Shown one piece after another: positions 36,806-44,594 of a stretch of 51,346 bases of DNA. The notes under the pieces are model-generated. The model searched no databases, was not told the DNA's origin, and saw only the letters and a list, made by a program, of their open reading frames with translations. Within the stretch, counting starts at the first letter, position 1, and each line of letters opens with the position of its first letter. The DNA comes from Rhodoferax sp. (GTDB lineage Bacteria > Pseudomonadota > Gammaproteobacteria > Burkholderiales > Burkholderiaceae_C), in assembly GCA_031291305.1 (NCBI GenBank), contig JARLJH010000011.1, positions 1-51,346 of the forward strand, read 5' to 3'. The position numbers and the translations under genes were made by a program.

Positions 36806-37402
36806 TCAGCTGCGCAGTAGCATCAACGCGAGCGTTCCCATCACCAGCGCAATCAGACCGTCCAGCACGCGCCAGGCCAGGGTGGTCTGAAACAGCGGCG
36901 CCAGATAACGCGCGCCAAAGCCCAGCGCTGAAAACCACAGCACGCTGCCCGCAGCGGCACCCGTGCCGAACAGCCAGCGCCCGGCCTCGCCGTGCTGGTT
37001 GGCAATGGCACCGAGCAGCACCACCGTGTCCAGATACACATGCGGGTTCAAAAACGTGAAGCCAAAGCAGGCGGCCAGCGCGCTGGTGAGTGACGCGCCG
37101 CGACTGGCATCGAGCTGCATGTGCCCACCTTGCCAGGCGCGCCAGGTGGCCAGCACGCCGTAGCTGCCCAAGAACAGCGCACCGCCGTAGCGGGTGAGCG
37201 CCATCAGCGTGTCGTTGCCGCGAATCAGCACGCCCGCGCCGCCAATGCCAGCGGCGATCAGCAGCGCATCCGACAAGGTGCAAAACAGCACGATGGGCAG
37301 TACATGCTCACGCCGGATGCCCTGGCGTAGTACGAAGGCATTTTGTGAGCCGATGGCAACGATCAGTGCCAGGCCGGTGGCCAGCCCACTCCAGAAATCC
37401 AT
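36806..37402 (-). CDS. LysE/ArgO-type amino-acid exporter
   Basis: An inner-membrane exporter of 198 residues with about five to six helices. The N-terminus GLALIVAIGSQNAFVLRQGI and NPHVYLDTVVLLGAIA are characteristic of the ArgO/LysE branch that exports arginine or lysine, and differ from the RhtB-type paralogue at 3700-4407. It is convergent with the molybdopterin gene, with only 13 bp between the stops, where a 14-bp palindrome CAGCTGATCAGCTG spans the junction. No LysR-type regulator is adjacent. Confidence 0.9.
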   Translation of the reverse strand: MDFWSGLATGLALIVAIGSQNAFVLRQGIRREHVLPIVLFCTLSDALLIAAGIGGAGVLIRGNDTLMALTRYGGALFLGSYGVLATWRAWQGGHMQLDASRGASLTSALAACFGFTFLNPHVYLDTVVLLGAIANQHGEAGRWLFGTGAAAGSVLWFSALGFGARYLAPLFQTTLAWRVLDGLIALVMGTLALMLLRS

Positions 37403-37431
37403 GTGTCCCGGCCCTTCAGGTGACTGAAAAA

Positions 37432-37497
37432 CTTATAGAAAATCGCCCTCTAGCCCCCGTTAATAAAGGGCTTGTTGCTTTAAGCCTGATAGCAATC
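37432..37497. repeat. Interspersed repeat copy between argO-like and nrfJ-like genes
   Basis: Plus strand: ATAGAAAATCGCCCTCTAGCC, CCCGTTAATAAAGGGCTTG, TTGCTTTAAGCC, GATAGCAATC. It reaches the stop codon of the nrfJ-like gene. Confidence 0.7.
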
Positions 37498-38191
37498 AAG
37501 GTTTGATGCTGGCGTCTTCGATGAGAACTTTGTAAACATAACCAGCGCCAAAGTCCTTGTCGGTATTCACCACGCCCGTGACCGTGATGACGCTGCCGAT
37601 CTGGGTTGGGGCGGCGCTGGTGACCAGAATGTCGTTGGAGTTGCTGGCTGCAGAGCCGCTGCCGTCCTGCAGGTGAATCCAGTTCTTGCCCATGATGCCG
37701 GGGTTGTACTTGACCACCTTGCCGCTGAGCACCACCGTCTTGGTTTTGAGCTGCTTGGCCTTGGCCACAATCTCGGCGACGGTATAGGCGTTGGCACCGC
37801 TGGCTTTAGCCACCTTGATCGGGCCGGTGATCACCGGCGCGGGTGCGCCGCCATGCGGGCTCGTGATCGCCTGGCCAGCGCCGCCCACGGTACCAAACAG
37901 AATTACCGGGAAGGTCCTTTTGAGCGTGTGGCTTTCAAAGTTCTCCATCACCACCACGTTGTCGATGGTGACGCTGGCGCCTTTTTTGAAATCTGCCTTG
38001 TTGACTGCTGCCCAGGTTTCACCGTCTTTGGTTTTCAACAGCAGATAGGTGTATGGCGGCACATCTTTGGTCTCCAGTACCTCGCCGGTGACAGTGGCGC
38101 TGGCTTGGGTGGCTGGTGCGGCCGGAGTGGCGGCCCAGACCATGCTGAGCGGTGTGCTGACCAGCAGAGCGGCGAGAACAATGGATTTCAT
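37496..38191 (-). CDS. Exported OB-fold protein, NrfJ-related
   Basis: A periplasmic protein of 231 residues. Residues 1-20 form a signal peptide (cleavage after AMVWA-like VWAA). Two related segments follow: TGEVLETKDVPPYTYLLLKT (about 35-54) and, after a Pro/Gly-rich linker, YTVAEIVAKAKQLKTKTVVL with SGKVVKYNPGIMGKNWIHLQ. The second half matches the OB-fold module seen in NrfJ-like proteins of cytochrome-rich bacteria. Function is unknown; association with periplasmic redox proteins is suggested only by family context. Confidence 0.75.
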   Translation of the reverse strand: MKSIVLAALLVSTPLSMVWAATPAAPATQASATVTGEVLETKDVPPYTYLLLKTKDGETWAAVNKADFKKGASVTIDNVVVMENFESHTLKRTFPVILFGTVGGAGQAITSPHGGAPAPVITGPIKVAKASGANAYTVAEIVAKAKQLKTKTVVLSGKVVKYNPGIMGKNWIHLQDGSGSAASNSNDILVTSAAPTQIGSVITVTGVVNTDKDFGAGYVYKVLIEDASIKP

Positions 38192-38279
38192 AGGGGGTTT
38201 CCTCGGATCTAAAAAGAAGAAGCATAGCAGTCAAGGCAATTGGGGTCGTCTTGCAATGCGCTACGACCCTACCGCTGCA

Positions 38280-38792
38280 TCAGACGGGTAAGGTGGTCAG
38301 CCAAGTGAGCGCATGCCGCACCGTGGCGTGGCGCACGGCAGCACGGTCGCCGTCAAAGTGGCATACCTCACTGTGCTGGCCACCAGGCCAGGCCCAGCCA
38401 AACCACACCGTGCCCACCGGTTTTTCAGGACTGCCGCCGCTCGGGCCAGCGACGCCGGTCACGGCGACAGCCACTTGCGCGTGCGAATGCGCCAGCGCAC
38501 CAGCGGCCATGGCGCGCACCACGGGCTCACTGACCGCACCGTGTCGCTCAATCAGCGCGGTGTCCACGCCCAGTAGCTCGGTCTTGGCGGCGTTGGAATA
38601 GGTGACAAAGCCGCGCTCAAACCAGTTGCTGGAGCCTGCCAAATCGGTGCAGGCTGCGGCAATCAGGCCGCCGGTGCAGCTCTCTGCGGTGGCTAGCATC
38701 CAATGATTTTTATAAAGAAAATTGGCCACCAGCCCAGATATATCCTGGATAGACAGCTCTTGATTCCGTAGCAATGTTGAGGCTCCTGGCAT
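38280..38792 (-). CDS. pncC: Nicotinamide-nucleotide amidase (CinA C-terminal domain type)
   Basis: Deamidates NMN to NaMN in NAD recycling. The stand-alone domain of 170 residues has the active-site motif ATAESCTGG (about 34-42, catalytic Ser) and VAVTGVAGPSGGSPEKPVGTVW. The start at 38792 overlaps the pgpA stop (TGATG), indicating translational coupling. Residues about 5-30 before the active site are encoded by a repeat copy (38703-38779), giving an unusual N-terminus. It complements the NAD salvage operon located 11 kb away. Confidence 0.93.
   Translation of the reverse strand: MPGASTLLRNQELSIQDISGLVANFLYKNHWMLATAESCTGGLIAAACTDLAGSSNWFERGFVTYSNAAKTELLGVDTALIERHGAVSEPVVRAMAAGALAHSHAQVAVAVTGVAGPSGGSPEKPVGTVWFGWAWPGGQHSEVCHFDGDRAAVRHATVRHALTWLTTLPV
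38703..38779. repeat. Interspersed repeat copy inside the start of pncC
   Basis: Plus strand: AAAATTGGCCACCAGCCC, AGATATATCCTGG, ATAGACAGCTCTTGATTCC, GTAGC. In frame, encoding about 25 residues just before the catalytic motif. Confidence 0.7.
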
Positions 38793-39373
38793 CACCACAC
38801 CCGCCACAGTGCGATCACCAGCAGGGCGCAAAACGCCGCCACCAGATCGTCAAGCATGATGCCCCAGCCCGCCTTGCGCCAGGCCGCAGGGTCGGTGGTC
38901 GGGTCCACGTTGTGAAACAACTGGTCGGCCCAGCCCACCGGCCCGGGTTTGACAGCATCAAAAAATCGGAACAACCCAAACGCCACCAGCTGTCCCCAAA
39001 ACCCGGTGGGACTCACCAGCCACAGCACCAGCCAGAAGGCAGCAATCTCGTCCCAGACGATGCTGCCCGGGTCCATCACCCGCATGTTGCGGGCCGTGAC
39101 GGTGCAGGCCCACCAACCCAGCGGAATACTCAGGCCGATCAACAAGCCCCATTGCAGCTCGCTCAGGCGGTTTTGCAGCAGCACAAACGTGATCCACGCC
39201 CACAGCGAGCCCATGGTGCCGGGCGCCTTGGGGCTCAGACCCGAACCAAAGCCCAGCGCCATCACATGCGCCGGGTGCGACATCATGAAGCGTGCGCTCG
39301 GTGCCGCCGGGGCGAGCGGCACACCTGCTTCGCGGTAGGGGATGTCTTGCACTTGTTTGGAGTCAAAGGTCAT
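38792..39373 (-). CDS. pgpA: Phosphatidylglycerophosphatase A
   Basis: Dephosphorylates phosphatidylglycerophosphate to phosphatidylglycerol at the inner membrane. The 193-residue protein shows GFGSGLSPKAPGTMGS (41-56), the metal-binding WDEIAAFWL and MLDDLVAAF near the C-terminus, with about four membrane helices. The start at 39373 is preferred; the longer frame to 39472 adds non-family residues. It is co-directional with pncC, a pairing common in betaproteobacteria, where thiL often precedes pgpA; thiL is absent here. Confidence 0.93.
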   Translation of the reverse strand: MTFDSKQVQDIPYREAGVPLAPAAPSARFMMSHPAHVMALGFGSGLSPKAPGTMGSLWAWITFVLLQNRLSELQWGLLIGLSIPLGWWACTVTARNMRVMDPGSIVWDEIAAFWLVLWLVSPTGFWGQLVAFGLFRFFDAVKPGPVGWADQLFHNVDPTTDPAAWRKAGWGIMLDDLVAAFCALLVIALWRVW

Positions 39374-39699
39374 GGCGTGATTATCCGGTTTGTGGTTTTG
39401 GAAGCCGCGCAGTGCTGCTGAACGCAGCGTCGCTTGTTGTCCAACTGTCAATAGGCTGAATTGTGTAGTCACCGCGATATCAAATTACCGATTGTTACGG
39501 CTTGGCTGTTGCGGGCTAAGCAGGTCTTGATTAGGATCAATCTGTCAATCAGCATTTACAAAAGTAATTTCAATCTGGCACAGATCAGTAAGCGCCATTT
39601 TGGGGACAAACACCAAGACGTTTTGACCTTCAAGGTTTGGGTGGCTATGCCATGCCATCGGGGGTAACGCGCGTCTTTTACATATGGAGGGGAGATGCA
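39374..39699. other. Regulatory gap upstream of the nine-haem cytochrome
   Basis: 326 bp between divergent genes. It carries the FNR box and promoter described separately, and a 130-bp leader before the cytochrome start. No supported ORF. Confidence 0.5.
39527..39540. promoter_or_regulatory. Perfect FNR/ANR box
   Basis: TTGAT-TAGG-ATCAA matches the FNR consensus TTGATnnnnATCAA exactly. A -10-like TAATTT at 39565-39570 would put the transcription start near 39576 and centre the box near -42, the class II activation position. It predicts anaerobic induction of the downstream cytochrome gene. Confidence 0.75.
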
Positions 39700-41541
39700 A
39701 TGAATAAGCAAATATCTCGCGTGGCCGGCATGGGCTTAAGTGCAGTCGCCGTGTTGATGCTGGTGGCTTGCGGCGGCGGTGGCGGCAGTGGTGCTGTTGA
39801 CACCACTTCCCAGCTCGCCAGGAGCAGTAATACTTCGTCAGAATCGAACAATAACAACGGCAATAGCAATAGCAATAGCAATAGCAATAGCGAAAGTGGC
39901 AACAGCCATAGCGGTAGTAGTGATGGAGGAAGCAATAGCGGAGGTGGAACACCAACGCCAACGCCAACGCCAACGCCAACAGCGTCCACTGGCTACACCT
40001 TGCTGGCCTGGAATGATCTGGGCATGCACTGCGTTGATGGCAAGGACTACTCGGTTTTCTCCATCCTGCCGCCCTACAACAACCTGCACGCGCAGCTGGT
40101 CAATGCCACCCAGAGCGGACTGGTGACCTCTGGCGTGACGCTGACCTATGAGGCCATGGCAGACGCTACCGGCTCCATCAACACCACCAGCGTGACCAAA
40201 ACCAATTTCTGGACCTGGGTCAAGTCGCTGTTTGGCGTGTCCCCGGCGATTGACGTGGGCCTCAAGGGCAACGCGGTGACATCCACCGCGCCGCGCCCGA
40301 TGAACTTCAACACCACCAACAACTGGTTCGAGGCCGAAGGCATCCCGATGACGCCCTACGACGACGGCGGTGTCAAGAACTTCTATCCGATGGTTAAGGT
40401 GGTGGCCAAAGATGCCAGCGGCAAAGTTCTGGCCACGGCGCGCACCGTGCTGCCGGTCAGCGACGAGATGAGCTGCAAATCCTGCCACGCATCTTCCACG
40501 GTCAGCCCGGATGCCAAGCCACTGGCAGGATGGGTCAATGACGCCAACCCCGAGAAGGACTGGAAACGCAACATCCTGCGCCTGCATGACGAGAAAAAGC
40601 TGTCTGATCCCAAGTTCATCGCCGCTTTGGCGACACTGGGCTACAACCCGGCTGGCTTGTCTGCCACGGCAGATGGCGGCAAGCCCATTCTGTGTGCTTC
40701 CTGCCACAGCTCCAATGCACTGCCGGGCACCGGCGTTGCCGGCATCACGCCGCTGACGCAAGCCTTGCACACGCTGCACGCCAGCGTCAAGGATCCGCTC
40801 ACAGCGTTGACGTTGAACAGCAGCACCAATCGCACCTCTTGCTACATGTGCCACCCGGGTTCCGTCACCCAGTGTCTGCGTGGGCCAATGGGCAACGCGC
40901 TGGATGCCAGCGGCAAACCGGCCATGAATTGCCAAAGTTGTCACGGCAGCATGCTGGCCGTGGGCAATGCGGCGCGCACCGGCTGGCTCAATCAGCCGAC
41001 CTGCCAATCCTGCCACCACGACGGCAAGCGCGAACTCAGCGGGGTCAACGCCGTGGGCATCCCCAACGTCTGGACGGATCAGCGTTTTGCCTCCAACGCC
41101 AATGTGCCCGCAGCCGGGTTCAATCTGTACCGTTTCAGCAATGGCCATGGGGGGCTACAGTGCGAGTCCTGCCACGGGGCAACGCACGCCGAGTACCCCA
41201 CTTCACATGCCAATGACAACGTGCTGAGCAATGATGTCCAGGGTCATTCGGGCACCATCAGCGAATGCAGTGCCTGCCACACCACGGTGCCCAGCACCGT
41301 GAGTGGTGGGCCGCACGGCATGCATACCATGGGTGATGCCTGGATATCCATGCACAAGAGCGCAGCCAAAGGTTCTTCATTGACCAACTGCGCGTATTGC
41401 CATGGCGCCGACTACCGTGGTACGCCCTTAAGCCAGGTGAAGATGACCCGGACGTTGAAGGTCGAGAATTCGACAAAGGTCTTTGCCGTCGGGAAAAACG
41501 TGGGCTGCTACGACTGCCACAACGGCCCCAAAGGCGGGTAG
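39700..41541 (+). CDS. Nine-haem c-type cytochrome lipoprotein
   Basis: A 613-residue outer-surface or periplasmic electron carrier. The signal peptide ends in lipobox LVAC (Cys24), so it is a lipoprotein. A low-complexity Ser/Asn/Gly linker and a Thr-Pro repeat (to about residue 92) precede a conserved domain with WNDLGMHCVDGKDYSVFSIL. Nine CxxCH haem motifs follow: CKSCH, CASCH, CYMCH, CQSCH, CQSCH, CESCH, CSACH, CAYCH and CYDCH. The start at 39700 has GGAGGGGAG upstream; the longer frame to 39637 is rejected because it lacks a signal peptide at its start. The context suggests extracellular or metal respiration; the terminal acceptor is unknown. Confidence 0.93.
   Translation: MNKQISRVAGMGLSAVAVLMLVACGGGGGSGAVDTTSQLARSSNTSSESNNNNGNSNSNSNSNSESGNSHSGSSDGGSNSGGGTPTPTPTPTPTASTGYTLLAWNDLGMHCVDGKDYSVFSILPPYNNLHAQLVNATQSGLVTSGVTLTYEAMADATGSINTTSVTKTNFWTWVKSLFGVSPAIDVGLKGNAVTSTAPRPMNFNTTNNWFEAEGIPMTPYDDGGVKNFYPMVKVVAKDASGKVLATARTVLPVSDEMSCKSCHASSTVSPDAKPLAGWVNDANPEKDWKRNILRLHDEKKLSDPKFIAALATLGYNPAGLSATADGGKPILCASCHSSNALPGTGVAGITPLTQALHTLHASVKDPLTALTLNSSTNRTSCYMCHPGSVTQCLRGPMGNALDASGKPAMNCQSCHGSMLAVGNAARTGWLNQPTCQSCHHDGKRELSGVNAVGIPNVWTDQRFASNANVPAAGFNLYRFSNGHGGLQCESCHGATHAEYPTSHANDNVLSNDVQGHSGTISECSACHTTVPSTVSGGPHGMHTMGDAWISMHKSAAKGSSLTNCAYCHGADYRGTPLSQVKMTRTLKVENSTKVFAVGKNVGCYDCHNGPKGG
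39861..39980 (+). repeat. Two in-frame hexanucleotide repeat tracts in the cytochrome linker
   Basis: Five tandem CAATAG units (about 39861-39890) encode Asn-Ser repeats, and about five CCAACG units (about 39953-39980) encode Thr-Pro repeats. Both are multiples of three, so slippage would change linker length without frameshift. Confidence 0.8.
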
Positions 41542-41627
41542 GCTGCCTAAACGTTCATGATTTTTGCAATTCAGGGTATCTTAAGGCGCCAGTTTGCAGA
41601 CAAAAAGTTCCTGCAATAATCCGCCCG

Positions 41628-41984
41628 ATGCAACACCTGCGTAACGCTCACTTCCTTGCCCGCTTCGTGCTGGTTTGGTTCGCGTTGACGATTGGGGTTG
41701 CCATTGCATCACCCATTGTCAATCCTCAGGCTATGCAACTTGTTTGCTCGGCTTCTGGCGGGATAAAGGTGCTGGTTGCCAATGATGATGGAAGCCCAGC
41801 GGTAGCCAGCCATACCTTGCATTGCCCGCTGTGTGCAGGGATTGGTGCACCACCACCGGTGGTATCTGCCACGTTTGACTCGGTTCAGCCACTGGCCTAC
41901 GTACTGCGAAGTATTGTCTCGGCGCACATTGCTTCTGCCACTGCTGCGCCAATGCCAGCTCGTGGCCCTCCAGCATTTCTGTGA
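41628..41984 (+). CDS. DUF2946-family small exported protein
   Basis: A 118-residue protein with one N-terminal hydrophobic segment (about 10-30, signal peptide or anchor). It carries the HCPLC motif (about residues 65-69) that marks the DUF2946 group. Function is unknown; relatives often sit near metal, especially copper, uptake or resistance genes. It lies 86 bp after the cytochrome and 211 bp before the barrel gene, all co-directional. The Cys/His motif suggests metal binding, by inference. Confidence 0.7.
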   Translation: MQHLRNAHFLARFVLVWFALTIGVAIASPIVNPQAMQLVCSASGGIKVLVANDDGSPAVASHTLHCPLCAGIGAPPPVVSATFDSVQPLAYVLRSIVSAHIASATAAPMPARGPPAFL

Positions 41985-42195
41985 ACCTCTAAATTGCTTG
42001 GCCTGGGCTTGTTGAGCTGAGGCCTCATTTTTTTAGGTATCCATAAGGGTTTGCTTTTCGCTTTTGTCAGCCATCGGGCATCCTGCCTGGAACGCTTGTC
42101 ACGTCATCTGCGCGCTCGTTTGGGTTGGGTGATGGGTCAAGTGAAAGCCTGGCTGACGAGCTTTCCCTTCACATTCAAGTAACTTGACACAGAAC
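41985..42195. other. Gap before the outer-membrane barrel gene
   Basis: 211 bp without an ORF. TTGACA at 42183-42188 lies too close to the start to serve as a -35 for this gene. I see no confident operator or terminator. Confidence 0.3.
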
Positions 42196-43206
42196 ATGAT
42201 GAAAAAATTCACCCCTTTGACCCTGGCATTGGTGCTGGCCCTGCCTTCAGGTGCCGCCTTTGCGTGCGCCAGCTGCGGTTGCACACTCAACTCGGATTTC
42301 GGAACCCAAGGCCTGTCCACCGCGTCGGGCTGGAGCCTCGATGTCCGCTACGACACGCTGAACCAGAACCAGTTACGCACCGGCACAGGCACCATCTCCG
42401 CCACCGATGCGGCCAATGTCATCAACCCGACAAGTGGAGACCCTGCCGAGGTTGAAAAATTCACCAACAACAGGTATCTGACCACCACCCTGGACTACAA
42501 CAACGGCACCTCATGGGGCGTCAGTATTGCAGTGCCTTACATTGACCGCTCGCACAGCACGCTCGGTGTGGGTGGCGATGGGATCAATCCCGACCCGTCC
42601 AGCGGTTATGACTCCAGTGCCTCCGGCGTGGGTGATGTGCGTGTCATGGGTCGTTATTACGGGTTTTCTGTGGGAAAGAATTTTGGCATCCAGTTGGGTC
42701 TCAAACTGCCCACTGGGAAGACCAACCAGACCTCCATGGCTGCAGATGGCACCACGCCCGTGGATGTCGATCCCGGGCTGCAACTCGGCACCGGAACGAC
42801 TGACGCCATCATCGGCGCCTATTACTTTGACAATCTGAACCAGAATTGGGACTACTACCTGCAAGGCCAGTTCCAGTCCGCGCTCAACAGTTCCAACATG
42901 GCCGCGGGTTCTTATCGTCCAGGTGACAGCATCAACTTGACAGGTGGACTGCGATATCACGGGTTTGAGTCCTTCACGCCCACCATGCAACTCAACGTGC
43001 GCCATGTCAACACCGACTCGGGTGACGCTGCTGACACGTATGCCACTGGCGGAACACTGGCGTATTTCACGCCTGGTGTCATTGTTCCGCTCACGTCAAC
43101 GCTGTCGGTGTATTCGAACTTGCAGATACCGGTGTATCAGAACGTCAACGGCATTCAGTTGGCTCCGAAGACGATTTTTTCCATCGGAGCCCGCGTCGCG
43201 TTTTAA
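42196..43206 (+). CDS. Outer-membrane beta-barrel protein with N-terminal cysteine cluster
   Basis: A 336-residue exported protein. A signal peptide of about 23 residues ends at AFA, followed directly by CASCGCTLNSDF with Cys24, 27 and 29. The rest shows alternating hydrophobic strands (SLDVRYDTL, VRVMGRYYGF, FGIQLGLKLPTG, DYYLQGQFQSA, TGGLRYHG) and ends in Phe, as outer-membrane barrels do. The Cys cluster at the mature N-terminus could bind metal or carry a redox cofactor; it could also act as a lipoprotein Cys. The start is one of two adjacent ATGs (42196 or 42199), without a clear Shine-Dalgarno. The neighbouring multihaem cytochrome and TlpA thioredoxin suggest a redox/metal module. Confidence 0.75.
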   Translation: MMKKFTPLTLALVLALPSGAAFACASCGCTLNSDFGTQGLSTASGWSLDVRYDTLNQNQLRTGTGTISATDAANVINPTSGDPAEVEKFTNNRYLTTTLDYNNGTSWGVSIAVPYIDRSHSTLGVGGDGINPDPSSGYDSSASGVGDVRVMGRYYGFSVGKNFGIQLGLKLPTGKTNQTSMAADGTTPVDVDPGLQLGTGTTDAIIGAYYFDNLNQNWDYYLQGQFQSALNSSNMAAGSYRPGDSINLTGGLRYHGFESFTPTMQLNVRHVNTDSGDAADTYATGGTLAYFTPGVIVPLTSTLSVYSNLQIPVYQNVNGIQLAPKTIFSIGARVAF

Positions 43207-43207
43207 G

Positions 43208-43708
43208 CTACTGAGCCTTGCTGAGCAACGGCGTGACCAGTGATTCAAGTTCGGTCATGGTGATGGCAGCATCACCGACCTGACCGTTCTTTCGGAGGAT
43301 GCCTTCCCGGTCAATGACAAAGGTCGTTGGCATCCTCCAGATCCGCCCCAGTGCCTTGATATTGGCATCTGGCTTGATTGCCACCTGAAAACTGTATTGC
43401 TGCGCAATTTTCCTGACCTCTGGCAGATCACGGGGGTCATCCATGCTGATGGACAGAATCTCCAACCCGTCGGATTTGTGCTTGTCAAAATAAGCTTGTA
43501 GCGTCGGCATCTCCGCCTTGCAGGGAGCGCACCAAGTGGCCCAGAAGTTCACGATGACCGTCTTGCCGTGCTGTTGTGACAGTTGAAAGACTGTTGTGCT
43601 ATCGAGCAGTTTGGCCTGGATGTCGGGAGCAGGACTGCCCACCGACAGGTCTGCGCCCATGGCATTGGAACCAAAAATAATGCACGCCACCAGAGCAAAG
43701 CATTTCAT
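43208..43708 (-). CDS. Periplasmic TlpA-type thiol-disulfide oxidoreductase
   Basis: A thioredoxin-fold protein of 166 residues with an N-terminal signal peptide (about 1-19) and active site WCAPC (Cys60, Cys63) in VNFWATWCAPCKAEMP. The cis-Pro loop reads MPTTFVID. TlpA/ResA-like proteins reduce cysteines of apocytochromes or of other periplasmic proteins, which would suit the nine-haem cytochrome and the cysteine-bearing barrel. It is convergent with the barrel gene, with a single base between stop codons. Confidence 0.92.
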   Translation of the reverse strand: MKCFALVACIIFGSNAMGADLSVGSPAPDIQAKLLDSTTVFQLSQQHGKTVIVNFWATWCAPCKAEMPTLQAYFDKHKSDGLEILSISMDDPRDLPEVRKIAQQYSFQVAIKPDANIKALGRIWRMPTTFVIDREGILRKNGQVGDAAITMTELESLVTPLLSKAQ

Positions 43709-43936
43709 GAGGCGATTTCCCCTGTTTTACTGTCGTTCAACTTTGGCTTGTTAGCCTTGGAATGCATCATGGATAGTCTTCGCGCAAGACCAGCGTGATG
43801 TCGCTCGACACTCTAAATTGAAAATTGGGAGACCGGAAATGGCGACTGGTACGGTGCATTTTGCGAAGGCGTTCCACGGGTTGCAATAGGTGACTGATCT
43901 GCAGCGAAACAAAGTGTTCTCCCAATCGCCGCCTCA
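43709..43936. other. Gap between tlpA-like and nikR
   Basis: 228 bp between the start of the thioredoxin gene and the stop of nikR. No ORF, tRNA or clear operator was found. Confidence 0.3.
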
Positions 43937-44365
43937 TCAATGTGAGTGGTTTTTTCTTGTTTTAGCACCAACGGGGATCAACTGAACTTGCCCGTGGCGT
44001 ACCCCTGTCTCAGCAATCACGGTCTGGGCAAAGTTTTTAACTTCAGCCGTAGCCCCGCGCAGAATGACGGTTTCTACACAGTCTTCGTGGCTGATGTGGG
44101 CGTGCATGGTGGCAATAGCCAAATCCTGATGATCATGCTGCATGTCGGTCAGGCGCGTCGATAGCTGGCGCGCATGGTGGTCGAACACATAACTCAGAAT
44201 TGCCACGCACTGCTTGGTCACACCGCTGGATAGATCGTTTTCTCCCAGCTCTCTTCGCAACAGATCGCGCACAGCTTCTGAGCGATTGGCGTAACCGCGT
44301 CGGCGCATCAGTTCGTCGAAAGCCTCAGCCAATTCATCATCCAACGAAATAGTCAGTCTTTGCAT
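43937..44365 (-). CDS. nikR: Nickel-responsive regulator NikR
   Basis: A ribbon-helix-helix repressor of nickel uptake, 142 residues. The DNA-binding domain is residues 1-45 (MQRLTISLDDELAEAFDEL). The metal site is intact: His77, His88, His90 and Cys96 correspond to the His76/His87/His89/Cys95 site of E. coli NikR. The start at 44365 gives the canonical N-terminus; the frame extends upstream to 44476 without family similarity. It is divergent from the nickel ECF transporter, its probable target. Confidence 0.95.
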   Translation of the reverse strand: MQRLTISLDDELAEAFDELMRRRGYANRSEAVRDLLRRELGENDLSSGVTKQCVAILSYVFDHHARQLSTRLTDMQHDHQDLAIATMHAHISHEDCVETVILRGATAEVKNFAQTVIAETGVRHGQVQLIPVGAKTRKNHSH

Positions 44366-44594
44366 GGTCGTTGTCCCCAAATAACAACTTGAGAGCATAC
44401 CTGACACGCTGAAATCAGGCGTGTCGTTGATAGCGTAGGCGCAGAGACAAAATCGGCCTTGGCTTTTGTCATACAAAGATAATTTAGTTCATACAATATC
44501 AGCGCCGTGTGCCAACCATCGTTCGGGGGTAACAACTCCCCACTATTGCGGTTAGATATCGGGCGCGCGACGTCCTGTCAATCCGAGGTGTTTC
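44366..44594. promoter_or_regulatory. Shared nikR-nikMN control region
   Basis: TCATAC occurs twice in direct orientation (44469-44474 and 44489-44494); on the minus strand this is GTATGA, the half-site of the E. coli NikR operator, but here not as an inverted repeat. A GACACGC/GCGTGTC hairpin (44403-44425) lies in the nikR leader. The AT-rich stretch around 44470-44500 is the most promoter-like part. Confidence 0.4.

Noticed and set aside
36799-36812. 14-bp palindrome CAGCTGATCAGCTG between convergent stops
   Set aside because: No T-run on either side and short loop; may be coincidental, not called as a bidirectional terminator.
39838-41148. 436-residue open frame antisense to the nine-haem cytochrome
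   Set aside because: Shadow of the haem gene caused by codon bias; composition is implausible and no ribosome site is present.
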